Numbered from the stretch's first letter, positions 27,765-37,800 are shown. The stretch: DNA of 61,104 nt from Aggregatibacter actinomycetemcomitans (GCF_003130205.1 NZ_NRDF01000012.1:1-61104), one strand, 5' to 3'. The notes: generated by a model from the letters alone, not told the origin. Made by a program: numbers and translations.

Positions 27765-29176
27765 AAATCACCAAGATCCGTTCTCAAAAGAGAAATAGTT
27801 GCTCTATTTGTGGCAAAGCTCAAGTAACACGCAAGTTCCAAAAAGAATATTATTGCGCGAATTGCTACGCACAATGGTTTAAACAAAAAACTTGTAAGCG
27901 ATGCGGACAACTCAAACGTATTCACCGTGATGGCAAACTTTGTCTTGAATGCGAAAAATTAACGGATTGTGTACGCTGTGGTAAAGAAGCTGGTACATTT
28001 GAAATCGGTATGATAAGTCGTTACGGTGCGGTATGTTGTTCTTGCACTCGTTATTTTCGAGAGGAAATAGAATGCTCAGAATGTGGTAAAATGACACGCG
28101 ATAGATACCGTTCACCCGTGACGAATGAATCGGTCTGTTTGCAGTGCTATCGTCGATATACTTTTGCAACTTGTAAGAATTGTCGTCGTTATCGTAAGGT
28201 TCATAACCAAGAGAAACAGTTGTGCAAGAAATGTGACGAACAGTTACTTTCAACTTGCCCGAAATGCAAAGGTGAAATGCCATCAGGCTATGGCAATGTT
28301 TGCCCCGATTGTGCAAGACGAACCCTGTTATTCAAAATGATTCGGTTGAATATTCATATCTTTCGCAATAAAGCAATAAAAACCGCCTATAAGAAATTCA
28401 TTTTCTGGTATATGCGAAAGTGTGGTATCGGCGTTGCTTTGCGTAAAGGCTCAGATTTTATGCGCTTCTTCATTGATTGTGATGATATTTGGCAGAAAAT
28501 TCCTGATTATGCGGAATTGGTAACACACTTTAAACCAAATGGGTTACGTGCCAATTTAACTGTATTACGCTGGTTGCTTGATACGAATCAAGTTGCCGTT
28601 GATAAAACGCTAAAAGATGATTTAGCGGAATTAGAACGCATACAGGCTCTTTTTAACAAACTTAAAGAATCTATACCTTGTATCGCAAGCTATTATCAGA
28701 AATTACAACGGCGATGTGATGAGGGTAAAACCTCACTTAAATCAGTACGATTAGCCTTGCAGCCTGCGATAGACTTAATCAGTACTAACGAGATTACGGA
28801 CTACCCAACACAAGACCAACTAAACCAGTATCTTGTGGAAAAATCAGGTCAAACGGCAGCTATAACAGGCTTTATCAATCATTTAAAATCGGAGTACCAC
28901 CGAGAGCTTGAAATCGACCGTAAACTGATTCAGCAAATTAGAGCTAAACAGCTTAAAAAACATTGTTCTCAGCGATTAATTGAACTCTATAAACAAGCTT
29001 ATTTAACTGAAAAAGAACAAATGGAGCTAGTTTCCGTTGTGTTATATAGTTTACACAACATTACAATTAAAACGCCAAAACGAAAGAACATCATCAAAAT
29101 TGATCAAGTTGCCTATTATCGTTACGAAAATAGGGATTATTTTTTACCACAGGACATTTATAAGCATATAACCTAG
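27761..29176 (+). CDS. Transposon protein with an array of zinc ribbons
   Basis: 471-aa protein that I do not recognise. The first 185 residues contain twelve CxxC pairs (from CSIC at 14-17 to CPDC at 181-184), enough for six zinc ribbons in a row. The remaining 285 residues are helical, basic and without a known motif. It overlaps tniQ by 4 nt (ATGA), so it belongs to the transposition operon in the position of tniE in comM-type elements. A role in target DNA recognition or in bridging TniQ to the transposase is an inference from place and zinc content. Confidence 0.75.
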   Translation: MKITKIRSQKRNSCSICGKAQVTRKFQKEYYCANCYAQWFKQKTCKRCGQLKRIHRDGKLCLECEKLTDCVRCGKEAGTFEIGMISRYGAVCCSCTRYFREEIECSECGKMTRDRYRSPVTNESVCLQCYRRYTFATCKNCRRYRKVHNQEKQLCKKCDEQLLSTCPKCKGEMPSGYGNVCPDCARRTLLFKMIRLNIHIFRNKAIKTAYKKFIFWYMRKCGIGVALRKGSDFMRFFIDCDDIWQKIPDYAELVTHFKPNGLRANLTVLRWLLDTNQVAVDKTLKDDLAELERIQALFNKLKESIPCIASYYQKLQRRCDEGKTSLKSVRLALQPAIDLISTNEITDYPTQDQLNQYLVEKSGQTAAITGFINHLKSEYHRELEIDRKLIQQIRAKQLKKHCSQRLIELYKQAYLTEKEQMELVSVVLYSLHNITIKTPKRKNIIKIDQVAYYRYENRDYFLPQDIYKHIT

Positions 29177-29203
29177 AGTTTTTGACTTGAAAAATATCAT
29201 TTT

Positions 29204-29219
29204 TGCGATCTGAATCACA
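29204..29219 (+). promoter_or_regulatory. CRP-like site before the small orphan gene
   Basis: TGCGA-TCTGAA-TCACA matches the CRP consensus at nine of ten half-site bases. It lies after the transposition operon and about 80-95 bp upstream of the start at 29300. Confidence 0.45.
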
Positions 29220-29299
29220 AAATTACTTCCTAAACCTATATAGAGAGAAAATTACCGATAAGCTAATCTCTATTATTAGCACATAAATAGAGGTTTATT

Positions 29300-29518
29300 A
29301 TGCAAAAATTACAGTTATCGCTTAAAGAACAGTTCAGATTATGGCTTGAAACAGAGCAGGAAATAGATGAAATACTAGCTATAGTAAAGATACCTTGTAT
29401 TTTATCTAAGTTAGATAGTAACTTGGCTGTTGTGTGTGGGAATAGGCTAGAAAAACGTTACTTATATAAATGGATTAAGTATTTTCGTATAGACCGTGTA
29501 ATTGGAAACGTTTTTTAA
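29300..29518 (+). CDS. Small hypothetical protein
   Basis: 72-aa protein with no motif I recognise; it opens MQKLQLSLKEQFRLWLETEQ and has a basic C-terminal half. AGAGG lies upstream of the ATG with suitable spacing. It stands between the transposition operon and the recombinase module. Confidence 0.45.
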   Translation: MQKLQLSLKEQFRLWLETEQEIDEILAIVKIPCILSKLDSNLAVVCGNRLEKRYLYKWIKYFRIDRVIGNVF

Positions 29519-29630
29519 GATCTGCTAAATTATTATATTATTATTTTTAATTTCTAATTGAAAAGGCTTTTTCAAGGTTGTTTAAATTTTTAGTTTCTGT
29601 TTTAGAATGAAATAAGTGACTTTATTTTGA

Positions 29631-29650
29631 TAGGGAACTCTCGTTCCCTA
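29631..29650. terminator. Hairpin between small orphan and HTH gene
   Basis: TAGGGAAC and GTTCCCTA form a perfect 8-bp stem with a TCTC loop, between two convergent genes. No long T run follows on either strand, so this is a weak terminator call. Confidence 0.45.
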
Positions 29651-29653
29651 CTT

Positions 29654-29962
29654 CTATAGCTTATTTAATAAATTCGAAATAATTAGTTTCATCATATCTA
29701 TATCAATATATTGCTTTCCTGAACCAGATATTTGCCAAACATATTTTCGAATATGTGCAGAGAGATACATTAATTTTATAAGGTAAATACCGTTGGGGAA
29801 CCTTTCATTTCTTAACCACGCTTTTACTGTTCTTTCGCATACACCTAATTTCTTCGATAACTCAAGTGTTGACCAGAACTGTTCATGCATTTCTTGCCGA
29901 AGTTCGATGATAAAATCTTCTCTGAAATTTTTGGGTAAAATCTTACCCGTTGTGTGCAACAT
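29654..29962 (-). CDS. HTH-type DNA-binding protein
   Basis: 102-aa protein with a helix-turn-helix in the middle (STLELSKKLGVCERTVKAWLR, of which LGVCERTVKAW is the core). AGGAGAACCTT precedes the ATG. It is divergent from the serine recombinase gene with only 41 bp between starts, so it is placed to control that promoter and its own. Confidence 0.65.
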   Translation of the reverse strand: MLHTTGKILPKNFREDFIIELRQEMHEQFWSTLELSKKLGVCERTVKAWLRNERFPNGIYLIKLMYLSAHIRKYVWQISGSGKQYIDIDMMKLIISNLLNKL

Positions 29963-30003
29963 AAGGTTCTCCTTTTCCGTTATAGTGACTGTGGAGGTGA
30001 AAT

Positions 30004-31584
30004 ATGGAATATAAAAATCTTGCTGTTGCTTATATCCGTATGTCTACGGAGCATCAGGAATTTTCACCGGATATACAACGTCGCTTCATTCAAAAATATG
30101 CTAAGGAACAAGGGCTTATACTCACTAGGGAATACCTAGATGAGGGAAGGAGTGGATTAAGCGCAGAAAAACGTCCTCAGTTTTTATCACTCATTAATTT
30201 TGTACAATCCGGTAATGCTGATTTTTCACATATTCTTGTTTATGACATTAGCCGATGGGGGCGCTTTCTAAATATTGATGAATCTGCACATTATGAACAA
30301 ATTTGTTCAAAAATGGGGATTAAAGTGCATTACTGTGCAGAACCTTTTAAGGGAAACGACATTGGTTCTCAAATTTTTAAAGCGGTAAAACGTTGGTCTG
30401 CCGGAGAATACTGTCGTGAGCTAGGTGAAAAAGTTTTTAATGGGCAGAAGAATTTGATTGAGCGCGGATTTCGTCAAGGTGGACCAGCTGGATTTGGGTT
30501 AAGACGCCTATTATTAAGTGCTGATGGTTCGCCAAAATTTGAACTAAAAACGGGTGACAGGAAGAGTTTGCAGTCGGATCGTGTCATTCTTATTGCGGGT
30601 CCTGAATTTGAACAGAAAATTATTTTACAAATCTATCACGATTTTATTTACAGACATAAAACGGAACGACAAATTGCAGATAGTTTAAATGCCCAAGGTA
30701 TTTTAACAGATAGAAATACACGGTGGACTAAAGGTGTAGTCCATCAGATTCTAATTAATGAAAAATATGTAGGGCACAATGTTTGGAATAAATCTTGTAC
30801 ATCAAAGACGGGGAAGTTACGTGGTAAAAATCCAGAGTCTCAATGGGTAAGAGTTGAAAATGCTTTTGAAGCAATTATCCCACAACCCTTATTTAATGCA
30901 GCACAAGCCATTATTCACCAACGCTCAATAAAACTGACTGATGAGGAGATGTTGGACAAACTTCGAACATTGCTGAAAGTAAAGGGAAAGTTATCTGGTT
31001 TAATTATTGATGAAGCAGAAGATTGTCCATCAAGTAGCGCATATAGTAGTCGATTCGGTAGTCTGATCCGAACTTACGCAATGATTCACTATGAACCGGA
31101 GCGTGATTACCACTATGTTGAAATTAATCGATTAATGCGTCAACAATATAAGAAAATAGTTCAACAGGTACTTAATGAAATTATTGCATTAGGTGGACGT
31201 GTATCTATCGCTCCTAATGATCTTCTAAAAATCAATGAAGAATTTACCGCCTCTCTGGTTGTAAGCCCTTGCCGACCAACTACAAGGGGTAATAAACGCT
31301 GGATGATTCGTTTTGATACCGGGCTTGAACCTGATTTAACTATTGCAGTTCGTCTTGACGAAGATGCAGAAAACATTATTGATTATTATTTATTTCCAAT
31401 GAAGGGGAGAGAAAGTAATAAATTGAGATTGGCGGAAAGCAACCCAGCTGAACTTGATATTTATCGATTTTCTAACTTGGATCGTTTCTTCATTATGGTA
31501 GAACGTATCTTATTAGGAGTTCATTATGGATATTCAAACTATTCCGATAGAAGATATTCGGATTATCAATCCAAGAACGCGTAA
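30004..31584 (+). CDS. Large serine recombinase-like protein
   Basis: 526-aa protein with an N-terminal resolvase/invertase catalytic domain: Ser14 in YIRMSTEHQ, Asp81, Arg84 and Arg87 in YDISRWGR. It continues with a recombinase domain (about 170-310; ERQIADSLNAQGILTDRNTRW). The C-terminal part lacks the long zinc/coiled-coil region of phage integrases and is of unknown function. GGAGGTGAAAT precedes the start. The next gene starts 59 nt before its end, so translation is coupled. It probably acts with the two ParB-like proteins that follow. Confidence 0.85.
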   Translation: MEYKNLAVAYIRMSTEHQEFSPDIQRRFIQKYAKEQGLILTREYLDEGRSGLSAEKRPQFLSLINFVQSGNADFSHILVYDISRWGRFLNIDESAHYEQICSKMGIKVHYCAEPFKGNDIGSQIFKAVKRWSAGEYCRELGEKVFNGQKNLIERGFRQGGPAGFGLRRLLLSADGSPKFELKTGDRKSLQSDRVILIAGPEFEQKIILQIYHDFIYRHKTERQIADSLNAQGILTDRNTRWTKGVVHQILINEKYVGHNVWNKSCTSKTGKLRGKNPESQWVRVENAFEAIIPQPLFNAAQAIIHQRSIKLTDEEMLDKLRTLLKVKGKLSGLIIDEAEDCPSSSAYSSRFGSLIRTYAMIHYEPERDYHYVEINRLMRQQYKKIVQQVLNEIIALGGRVSIAPNDLLKINEEFTASLVVSPCRPTTRGNKRWMIRFDTGLEPDLTIAVRLDEDAENIIDYYLFPMKGRESNKLRLAESNPAELDIYRFSNLDRFFIMVERILLGVHYGYSNYSDRRYSDYQSKNA

Positions 31585-32374
31585 TCGAAAAATCTTCGCA
31601 GATCTTGTAGAAAATATTGCGTCTGTTGGTTTAAAACGACCAATTACAGTCTCAAAGACGTCTGATGGTTATAACTTACTATGTGGTCAGGGGCGTTTAG
31701 AAGCCTGCAAACATCTGGGCGAAAAAGTTATTCCCTGTCGAGTTATTGAAGTGAGTCAAGAAGAAAGTTATCTCATTAGTCTGGCAGAAAATATTGCAAG
31801 GCGCAAACATACTAATATGGAATTACTTTCTGGAATTCGTATTTTAAGTGAACGTGGGTATCGAACATCTGACATAGCAAGGAAAGTTGGCTTTGATACG
31901 ACTTATATAAGCGGAATTATTCATCTTCTTAAGGTAGGTGAAGAAAGATTGATTAATGGCGTAGAAAAAGGTTACTTGCCTATTACTGTGGCTATCTCTA
32001 TTGCACGAGCGGATGATAAGGAGACTCAGAAACAACTTACGGAATTATATGAAAACGGTACATTAAAGCAGTCAGATATTACGAAAATTCGTAATATTAT
32101 GCATCGTCGGAAATTAATAGGTAAAAGAGCAAATACTGCTATAAAAAACTCAGTTTATAGCCAGAAAAGTATCATAAATATTTATAAAGAGGAGACTGAC
32201 CGACAACAGAGAATGATTAAGCAAGCTGAGTTCGATGAAAGCCAATTATTTGTCTTAATTTCCTGTCTTAAAAAGTTATTTAATGATAAGGTTTTTCTGC
32301 TTCTCCTGAAATCTGAAAAACTTAATGATATACCAAAAGATTTGAGTGAGCGTTTAAGGGGGAACTATACCTAA
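31526..32374 (+). CDS. ParB-like nuclease-domain protein
   Basis: 282-aa protein with a ParB/Sulfiredoxin-type N-terminal domain (PIEDIRIINPRTRNRKIFADL, LLCGQGRLEACKHLGE, SLAENIARRKHT) and a following HTH (TSDIARKVGFDTTYISGII). AGGAG lies inside the recombinase gene just before the ATG. There is no ParA partner, so classic chromosome or plasmid partition is unlikely. Confidence 0.82.
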   Translation: MDIQTIPIEDIRIINPRTRNRKIFADLVENIASVGLKRPITVSKTSDGYNLLCGQGRLEACKHLGEKVIPCRVIEVSQEESYLISLAENIARRKHTNMELLSGIRILSERGYRTSDIARKVGFDTTYISGIIHLLKVGEERLINGVEKGYLPITVAISIARADDKETQKQLTELYENGTLKQSDITKIRNIMHRRKLIGKRANTAIKNSVYSQKSIINIYKEETDRQQRMIKQAEFDESQLFVLISCLKKLFNDKVFLLLLKSEKLNDIPKDLSERLRGNYT

Positions 32375-32405
32375 AAATATTACTTACGCTTTTCATAATG
32401 AATTA

Positions 32406-33221
32406 GTGATGTTACCACTCGATGTTATTATTTCTTCTCACCCTATAGATAATAAACTTGAGAAAAGTGTTAAGTTTCAGAGTATTTTTTCTTCTATTCA
32501 GGAAATTGGTATTATTGAGCCACTTGTTGTTTATCCTGACAACGGACAGTACCTATTACTTGATGGACATTCTCGACTTCATGCATTAAAAATGTTAGGT
32601 ATGACGGAAACATTATGTATGCTTGCTACTGATGATGAAGGTTTCACCTATAACAAGCAAATTAATCGACTTACCGCGATTCAAGAACATAATATGATAA
32701 TGAAAGCTATTGAGCGTGGTGTATCTGATGAAGCAATTTCAAGAACACTTAATATAGATATAAAAATTCTTCGTCAGAAAATGGCAATGTTGAAAGGGAT
32801 TACTCAAGAAGTCTCCGAGAAGCTTGCTAATAAACCCGTTGGTAAAGAAATTTTCCGAATTTTACGAAAAATGAAACCAGAACGGCAAATTGAGGTAGCT
32901 GATATGATGTTAGCTAGTAATAAATTTACTGTAACGTATGCTAATATGATGTTACTCAGCTCTCGTAAAGAAGAATTGGTTGAATCACACAAGCCTAAAG
33001 CTACATCAGAACTTGCTGACATAGCCATTATGCAGAAGGAAATGGAGCGCCTAAAGGAAAACTATAAAATTTCTGAGGAAAAATTAGCTGATCTAAAACT
33101 TAGTCTAATTGTAGCCAAAGGCTATGTAAACAGACTTCTTAACAATGTCGTTATCTCAGAATTTCTTGAGAATGATAAGAATGATATTTATCTTGCTCTG
33201 AAAGAAGTTTGTGAGAAATAA
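32406..33221 (+). CDS. ParB-like protein with RepB C-terminal domain
   Basis: About 271 aa: a ParB N-terminal domain (VMLPLDVIISSHP, LLLDGHSRLHALKMLG) then the RepB C-terminal domain (YNKQINRLTAIQEHNMIMKAIERGVS, FRILRKMKPERQIEVADMM). The GTG at 32406 is the first ordinary start, but it has no ribosome-binding site and the family usually has about a dozen more residues before this point. The upstream frame is open to an ATA at 32367 that has GGGGGA just before it and overlaps the previous stop codon; this rare start would give an N-terminus of PKNITYAFHNELVML. Confidence 0.8.
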   Translation: MMLPLDVIISSHPIDNKLEKSVKFQSIFSSIQEIGIIEPLVVYPDNGQYLLLDGHSRLHALKMLGMTETLCMLATDDEGFTYNKQINRLTAIQEHNMIMKAIERGVSDEAISRTLNIDIKILRQKMAMLKGITQEVSEKLANKPVGKEIFRILRKMKPERQIEVADMMLASNKFTVTYANMMLLSSRKEELVESHKPKATSELADIAIMQKEMERLKENYKISEEKLADLKLSLIVAKGYVNRLLNNVVISEFLENDKNDIYLALKEVCEK

Positions 33222-33223
33222 GG

Positions 33224-33272
33224 CAGCCATGGTAAAAGAGTCTGTTTTTTACTAGGCCTTTTACTATGGCTG
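33224..33272. repeat. Long inverted repeat after the recombinase-ParB-RepB module
   Basis: CAGCCATGGTAAAAG (33224..33238) pairs with CTTTTACTATGGCTG (33258..33272), 14 of 15 positions, around a 19-nt loop containing TTTTTT. It begins 3 nt after the RepB-like stop codon. It could be a terminator or a recombination site for the module. Confidence 0.6.
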
Positions 33273-33339
33273 GGATGTACTTTAAAATAGTGATTTATCA
33301 ACTAGTTGGTGTCTATTGACGTTAACTTATGTTTCTTTT

Positions 33340-33624
33340 CTAAGAAAAAATACTCTTCAAAAAATTATTAATCTCTGAAGTCGTTAAGTGAGAAATAAAT
33401 TCAATATCTATATTTTTATCATCCCCCATGATTTGAACAAGTCCTGTAGAATCAAACAACATCATTATCCCACCTCCTGAGTCTTTTAAGCAAGAAAAGT
33501 CGTATCCATCTAAAAATACGCCTTCATCGATCAAACAAACCACGATACCTTTATCTAAAGGAGACGAGTTTTTCCAATAAACAAGATCACTAAGAATTAT
33601 ATTTTTATGGGTAGCATGTTTCAT
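33340..33624 (-). CDS. Small hypothetical protein, possible immunity gene
   Basis: 94-aa acidic protein (KHATHKNIILSDLVYWKN start) I do not recognise. It lies in the downstream tail of the Rhs locus where spare immunity genes and displaced toxin tips accumulate, in the same orientation as the Rhs gene. That placement is the only hint at function. Confidence 0.5.
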   Translation of the reverse strand: MKHATHKNIILSDLVYWKNSSPLDKGIVVCLIDEGVFLDGYDFSCLKDSGGGIMMLFDSTGLVQIMGDDKNIDIEFISHLTTSEINNFLKSIFS

Positions 33625-33690
33625 GAGAATACCTTTTTAGTTTACAAATGGCTCAACGGGCACCATTGCAGGAGTTCATTGATGTGGTTT

Positions 33691-33888
33691 TTAATACATA
33701 CTTTTGTTTAATCCAAAAACATTTACAATTTGGATAAAGCGCTTGATTTGACTCAATTTAAATATATTATGGTGAGAACCATATACTCCATGCTTTGTTT
33801 TATCATCAGGAATAACATCAAGAGGACGATATCCTATTGTTTTAGGAGGAACTATTTGTACACTCCATATATTGTAGAAATCTACCAT
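33691..33888 (-). CDS. Possible displaced Rhs toxin-tip fragment
   Basis: 65-aa frame. The stretch IPDDKTKHGVYGSHHNIFKL resembles ends of polymorphic toxins, which often finish with a Gly-Ser-His-rich motif. There is no Rhs core in front of it. It may be an orphan tip left by an earlier toxin replacement; it may also be non-coding. Confidence 0.3.
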   Translation of the reverse strand: MVDFYNIWSVQIVPPKTIGYRPLDVIPDDKTKHGVYGSHHNIFKLSQIKRFIQIVNVFGLNKSMY

Positions 33889-34042
33889 CTATGATCCCTA
33901 CACAGAATTTGCAGTAATCTGCAAATCAACTTCTTAGCTTAACGGTTTTGAAGATTTTGTTTATCCTGAAGATAAGTGAGTTGATTAACTTAGTAGGAAC
34001 CTTCGACAACCTAGTTATTAACTTAATTAATAGGAAATAATA

Positions 34043-34558
34043 TTATTCTTTATTTAATAAAAATACTCTAAAGAATTCACCACCAAAACCATCATCAGAT
34101 TTAGAATAAACAATCTTAAATGTATCGATATATCCAAGTTGTTCTAAGGAATTTTTTAGCCATAACATCTGATCTAAATTTACTTGCGGTTTTTCCTCAA
34201 ATTTTTCTTTATATTTTGTTTTTGAAATACATATATTTGGTATGTTAAAACCATATAAGTCAGATAATTCTAAATCAGGATATGTTATACAGAAAAAAAG
34301 ATCTTTCCTTTCTTCCTCACTTAACACCTTTCTCGCCATCAGCTTGATATTATTAAGATAAAACAAAGCCACATTTAAAAAGAAAACATCAAAATCCTTT
34401 TTAGAGAAAGTCTCTAGAAAAATATCTTCTCTTCCCTTTTGGGTAATAATTGGTATTTCCTCAAATTCAACAGGATATTTTAAAAAATCTATAATATTCT
34501 TTTCTTGATAAGATTTTTCAAGTTTTGCTAATTTATTTAATAATGTTAAGCTCTGCAT
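34043..34558 (-). CDS. Probable cognate immunity protein of the Rhs toxin
   Basis: 171-aa soluble acidic protein without a family I can name (opens MQSLTLLNKLAKLEKSY). It begins 3 nt after the stop of the toxin-tip frame, the tight spacing expected of an immunity gene. Function is inferred from position only. Confidence 0.6.
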   Translation of the reverse strand: MQSLTLLNKLAKLEKSYQEKNIIDFLKYPVEFEEIPIITQKGREDIFLETFSKKDFDVFFLNVALFYLNNIKLMARKVLSEEERKDLFFCITYPDLELSDLYGFNIPNICISKTKYKEKFEEKPQVNLDQMLWLKNSLEQLGYIDTFKIVYSKSDDGFGGEFFRVFLLNKE

Positions 34559-34561
34559 CTT

Positions 34562-34801
34562 TTATACTCCTTTCCAGCCGTAACAAAATAGAAAATCTTT
34601 ATCATCTTTAGAGAATGGTGGCATTCCACGATGTTTATCATGTACCGTTCCATCTACATTAAGTGCTGCATCATTGTAAGCATGGGCATGATATTGGGAG
34701 CCAGGAACTGATTCTTCAGGTCTATCAATTCTTTTTATCCCCTTAGGTCCTCTACGATTAATATTAACTATATTTCTAGCCTGGGTGTTCCAGTCCCCCA
34801 C
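34562..34801 (-). pseudogene. Rhs C-terminal toxin tip, out of frame with the Rhs core
   Basis: 79 codons that continue the Rhs gene after a single-base shift at a run of five G (five C at 34795..34799 on the plus strand). Adding one G gives KKWGDWNTQARNIVNINRR and onward to the end. The tip has a PGSQYHAHAYN motif, ALNVDGTVHDK and ends FCYGWKGV, a pattern I associate with nuclease-like ends of polymorphic toxins. As the sequence stands, the Rhs frame stops nine codons later and the tip is not attached. Confidence 0.7.
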
Positions 34802-37800
34802 TTCTTACAACGTCTTTTGCGTTCTTTTTCACATTTAGACGCTTCAATTTCTGCGGCAGATTGAGCCTGAGCCTTATCATACTCTTCCTTAGCATCCATT
34901 ATACCTACGCCAATAAGAATGCCCGCCATAGCTGTACCGGCATAGGCTAATCCTTCCAAAATCCAAGGTGCCGCAAGTACTGGTGCAAATAATCCCAGTG
35001 GATCGGTTTGATTCTGTACCGCGCCCTCAAACCTATATAGGTTATTCCCTCCGGCAAGCCCAATCGGATCCTGCTGTGTAAAACGCCCAATATACGGGTC
35101 ATAGTAGCGGAAGAAGTTGTAATGTAAGCCGGTTTCTTCATCAGCATACTGGTTTTGTAGGCGGAACGGTTGATGTACGTTCGCCATGAGGTTGTGGCTG
35201 TTACGTAGTTTGCCCCAGCCGAGGTAATCACCATACCAACAAAGATTGCCGTTCTCATCCGTTAATTCCCGTGGCACACCAATCTGGTCGCAATGGAAGT
35301 AGCGCGTTTGTGTATGGTTTTGTTTGTTGTCCGTGCACACCTGCGCCAACGGCTCGTAGCTTTGTGGGCTGCGGTAAATATAGCTGAAAGTGCGGTCATT
35401 TTCACGATTGATTTCTTGCACCAGATGGCTACCATCCCACATAAATTCAGTCATTGTGTGTGCTAGAAACGCGCCGTTTTCCGACCGCACTTTTATCATT
35501 CGTCTGCCAAGCACATCGTATTGATAATGCCAGGTTTCCGCCTTTTGATTCGGTCTTTGAATCACCGCTTTAATCAGCCGGTCTTTAGCATTGTAGGAAT
35601 AGGTTTGTACTTCACCGTTATTGCGTTTACGTTGGCTTAAGTTGCCAAACTCGTCATAGTAATAAGTGATGCCTTGGTATTCGTGTAGTTGGTTGTTTAG
35701 ACGTTTCTCGCTTTCCCGCTCAATCAGGTTATGCGCCGGGTCAAAGGCGAAGACTTCATTGCCGGTCATGGTCAGTTGACCGAGTTTGTCGTAATAGTAA
35801 TCCTGATTGCCCATGCGTAAATCACGGCTTTGTATTAGGTTGCCCACCTCGTTATAACGATAAGTTCGATTGACAAGGGCTTGTTGGGTTGTTTGCTGCT
35901 CCAGCGTCGCTAACTGTTCTTCTAATCTGCCGATAGCGTCCAATTTGACCAGTTTGCCTTGTGTACGCGAGACTTCACGGTGCAGTTTATCTCGGGTGAT
36001 GTCGCTGATTAAGCGGTCGTTGAATTTGATTGTGGATAAGTGCCCGCTACCATAGTAGTGATAATCAATCTGTTCACCATTCGGCAATTTGGTTTTCAAT
36101 CGGTTGCCGTTAGCGTCATAGGTATAACGCATCACTTGGCTGTGGTCGTTTTTATCTGATAAATGATGTTCAATGACTCTGCCTACATTGTCGTAAGTAA
36201 AGTGTATTGTCGTTTGCTCATCCTCTAACTGACTTAGTCTGCCGAGTTGGTCATAGTGATAGCTCGTTTGTTGGGTTTGACCGTCAAACTGTTGAATCTG
36301 TTCGGCAATGACTCGACCCAGTTTATCTCGTTTAAATTCGGTGGTACGCAACACCTGTTTATGGTTATCCGTACCGAATTCCTGTTGGGTGGCCAGTTCA
36401 CCTTTTTCGTTGTAATGATAAACGGTTTTGCGGTTGTCAAAGCCGATTTCGGCGGTTAAACGGTTCATCGGGTCATAATCGAAGCGATAGGTGACAAGGT
36501 TTTCATTGGTGAGTTGAACTAAGCGTCTGGCGTTGTCGTAGGTGTAAGCAAACGTGTGACCCAAGGCATTTTTACGGCTAACCGGTAAATCATCGACGCT
36601 ATACTCATATTCGGTTTGGTTACCTTTGCCGTCGGTATAGGTGATTAAACGTCCTGCGGTATCATAAGTAAACTGTTCTTGGCTACCGTCTGCATAGGTT
36701 GTTTGAATGAGCTGATGATTATTGTTATAGATGTAGTGTGTTTTTTGACCCAATGCGTCAATGACGGTGGTGAGTAAACCATCATCGTTGTATTCCAATT
36801 GAGTTATATTGCCGGAGCAGTCAACACGGCTTGCTAACTGATTGTCGGCGTTATAGTTAAAGGTGGTACGGTTGCCTAATGGGTCAATCATGGCTGTGCG
36901 TAAGCCCTTATTGCTATAGTCAAATTGGGTGTCCGTGGTGTCAATTGAGCGCACCACGGTGTCGCCGTCTAATAACTCCAGTTTGTAGCTGACGCCCTCA
37001 CCCCGGACGGTACTATCCTCGGTGTGCGCAATGAGCTTCTCGGCTTGCACGTCACGGTCACGGTGCGCCCAGGTCAGCTTAAAAGATGAACCATCGCGAA
37101 TAGCATTGGTGTAACTGCCATCTATACGTACATTGCCTGGCGGATAAGGGCGTGCCTGACGTTGTCGGGTGGTCAGCGTTAATTCTGCTGCTTTTTCTTC
37201 GTCCAGCGTTTGCTGGGCGGTGCGGGTGAGTAGCTTAGCCTTAATATTTTCGCCCACAGTGTATTTTGTTTCGTCCGTGCCGGCGGCAAGCAGATAGCAC
37301 CAGGCCATGGCATCCGCTTTATGTGGCTGCGGGATAGTATCTGCACAACCGCGCCCGACGGTCATTGTGCCGGCGTTAAAATCCACCGAATCAATCTTGA
37401 TAATCTCATCATCAATCATAATCGCTTCGGCGTTATCAAGCGCCGCATAATCGCCCTCAAGTTTAAATTTAAGGGTTGTTTGATAAGCGCCTGCGGCATC
37501 TGCCAAGCGAATAAAAGGCGTGAATGAGCCTGTAGCGGTTTGTGTATAGCCTGCGCCCACGTTAACCAGCATGTCGTAGCCGACAGAAAGCGCGCTTGGT
37601 TGCGCGCCCAGGCTCCAGACAAAACAATCCGTCGGCTTAATAAACGCACGCTCGGCGTCGGATAGCACCAGCGGTAGCACGTGATACGGAACCTCGAAAA
37701 GCCGCGCCTGCTCAATCGGCTTGGCGGTGTAATCGGGCGGAATATAAAGGGATTCGCCTTTTTGCGTTGAGTAGTTGGCTGCCGGAAGTCCGAATACGTC

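Noticed and set aside
31526-33221. A plasmid partition system or plasmid origin
   Set aside because: Two ParB-like proteins but no ParA ATPase, replication protein or iterons.
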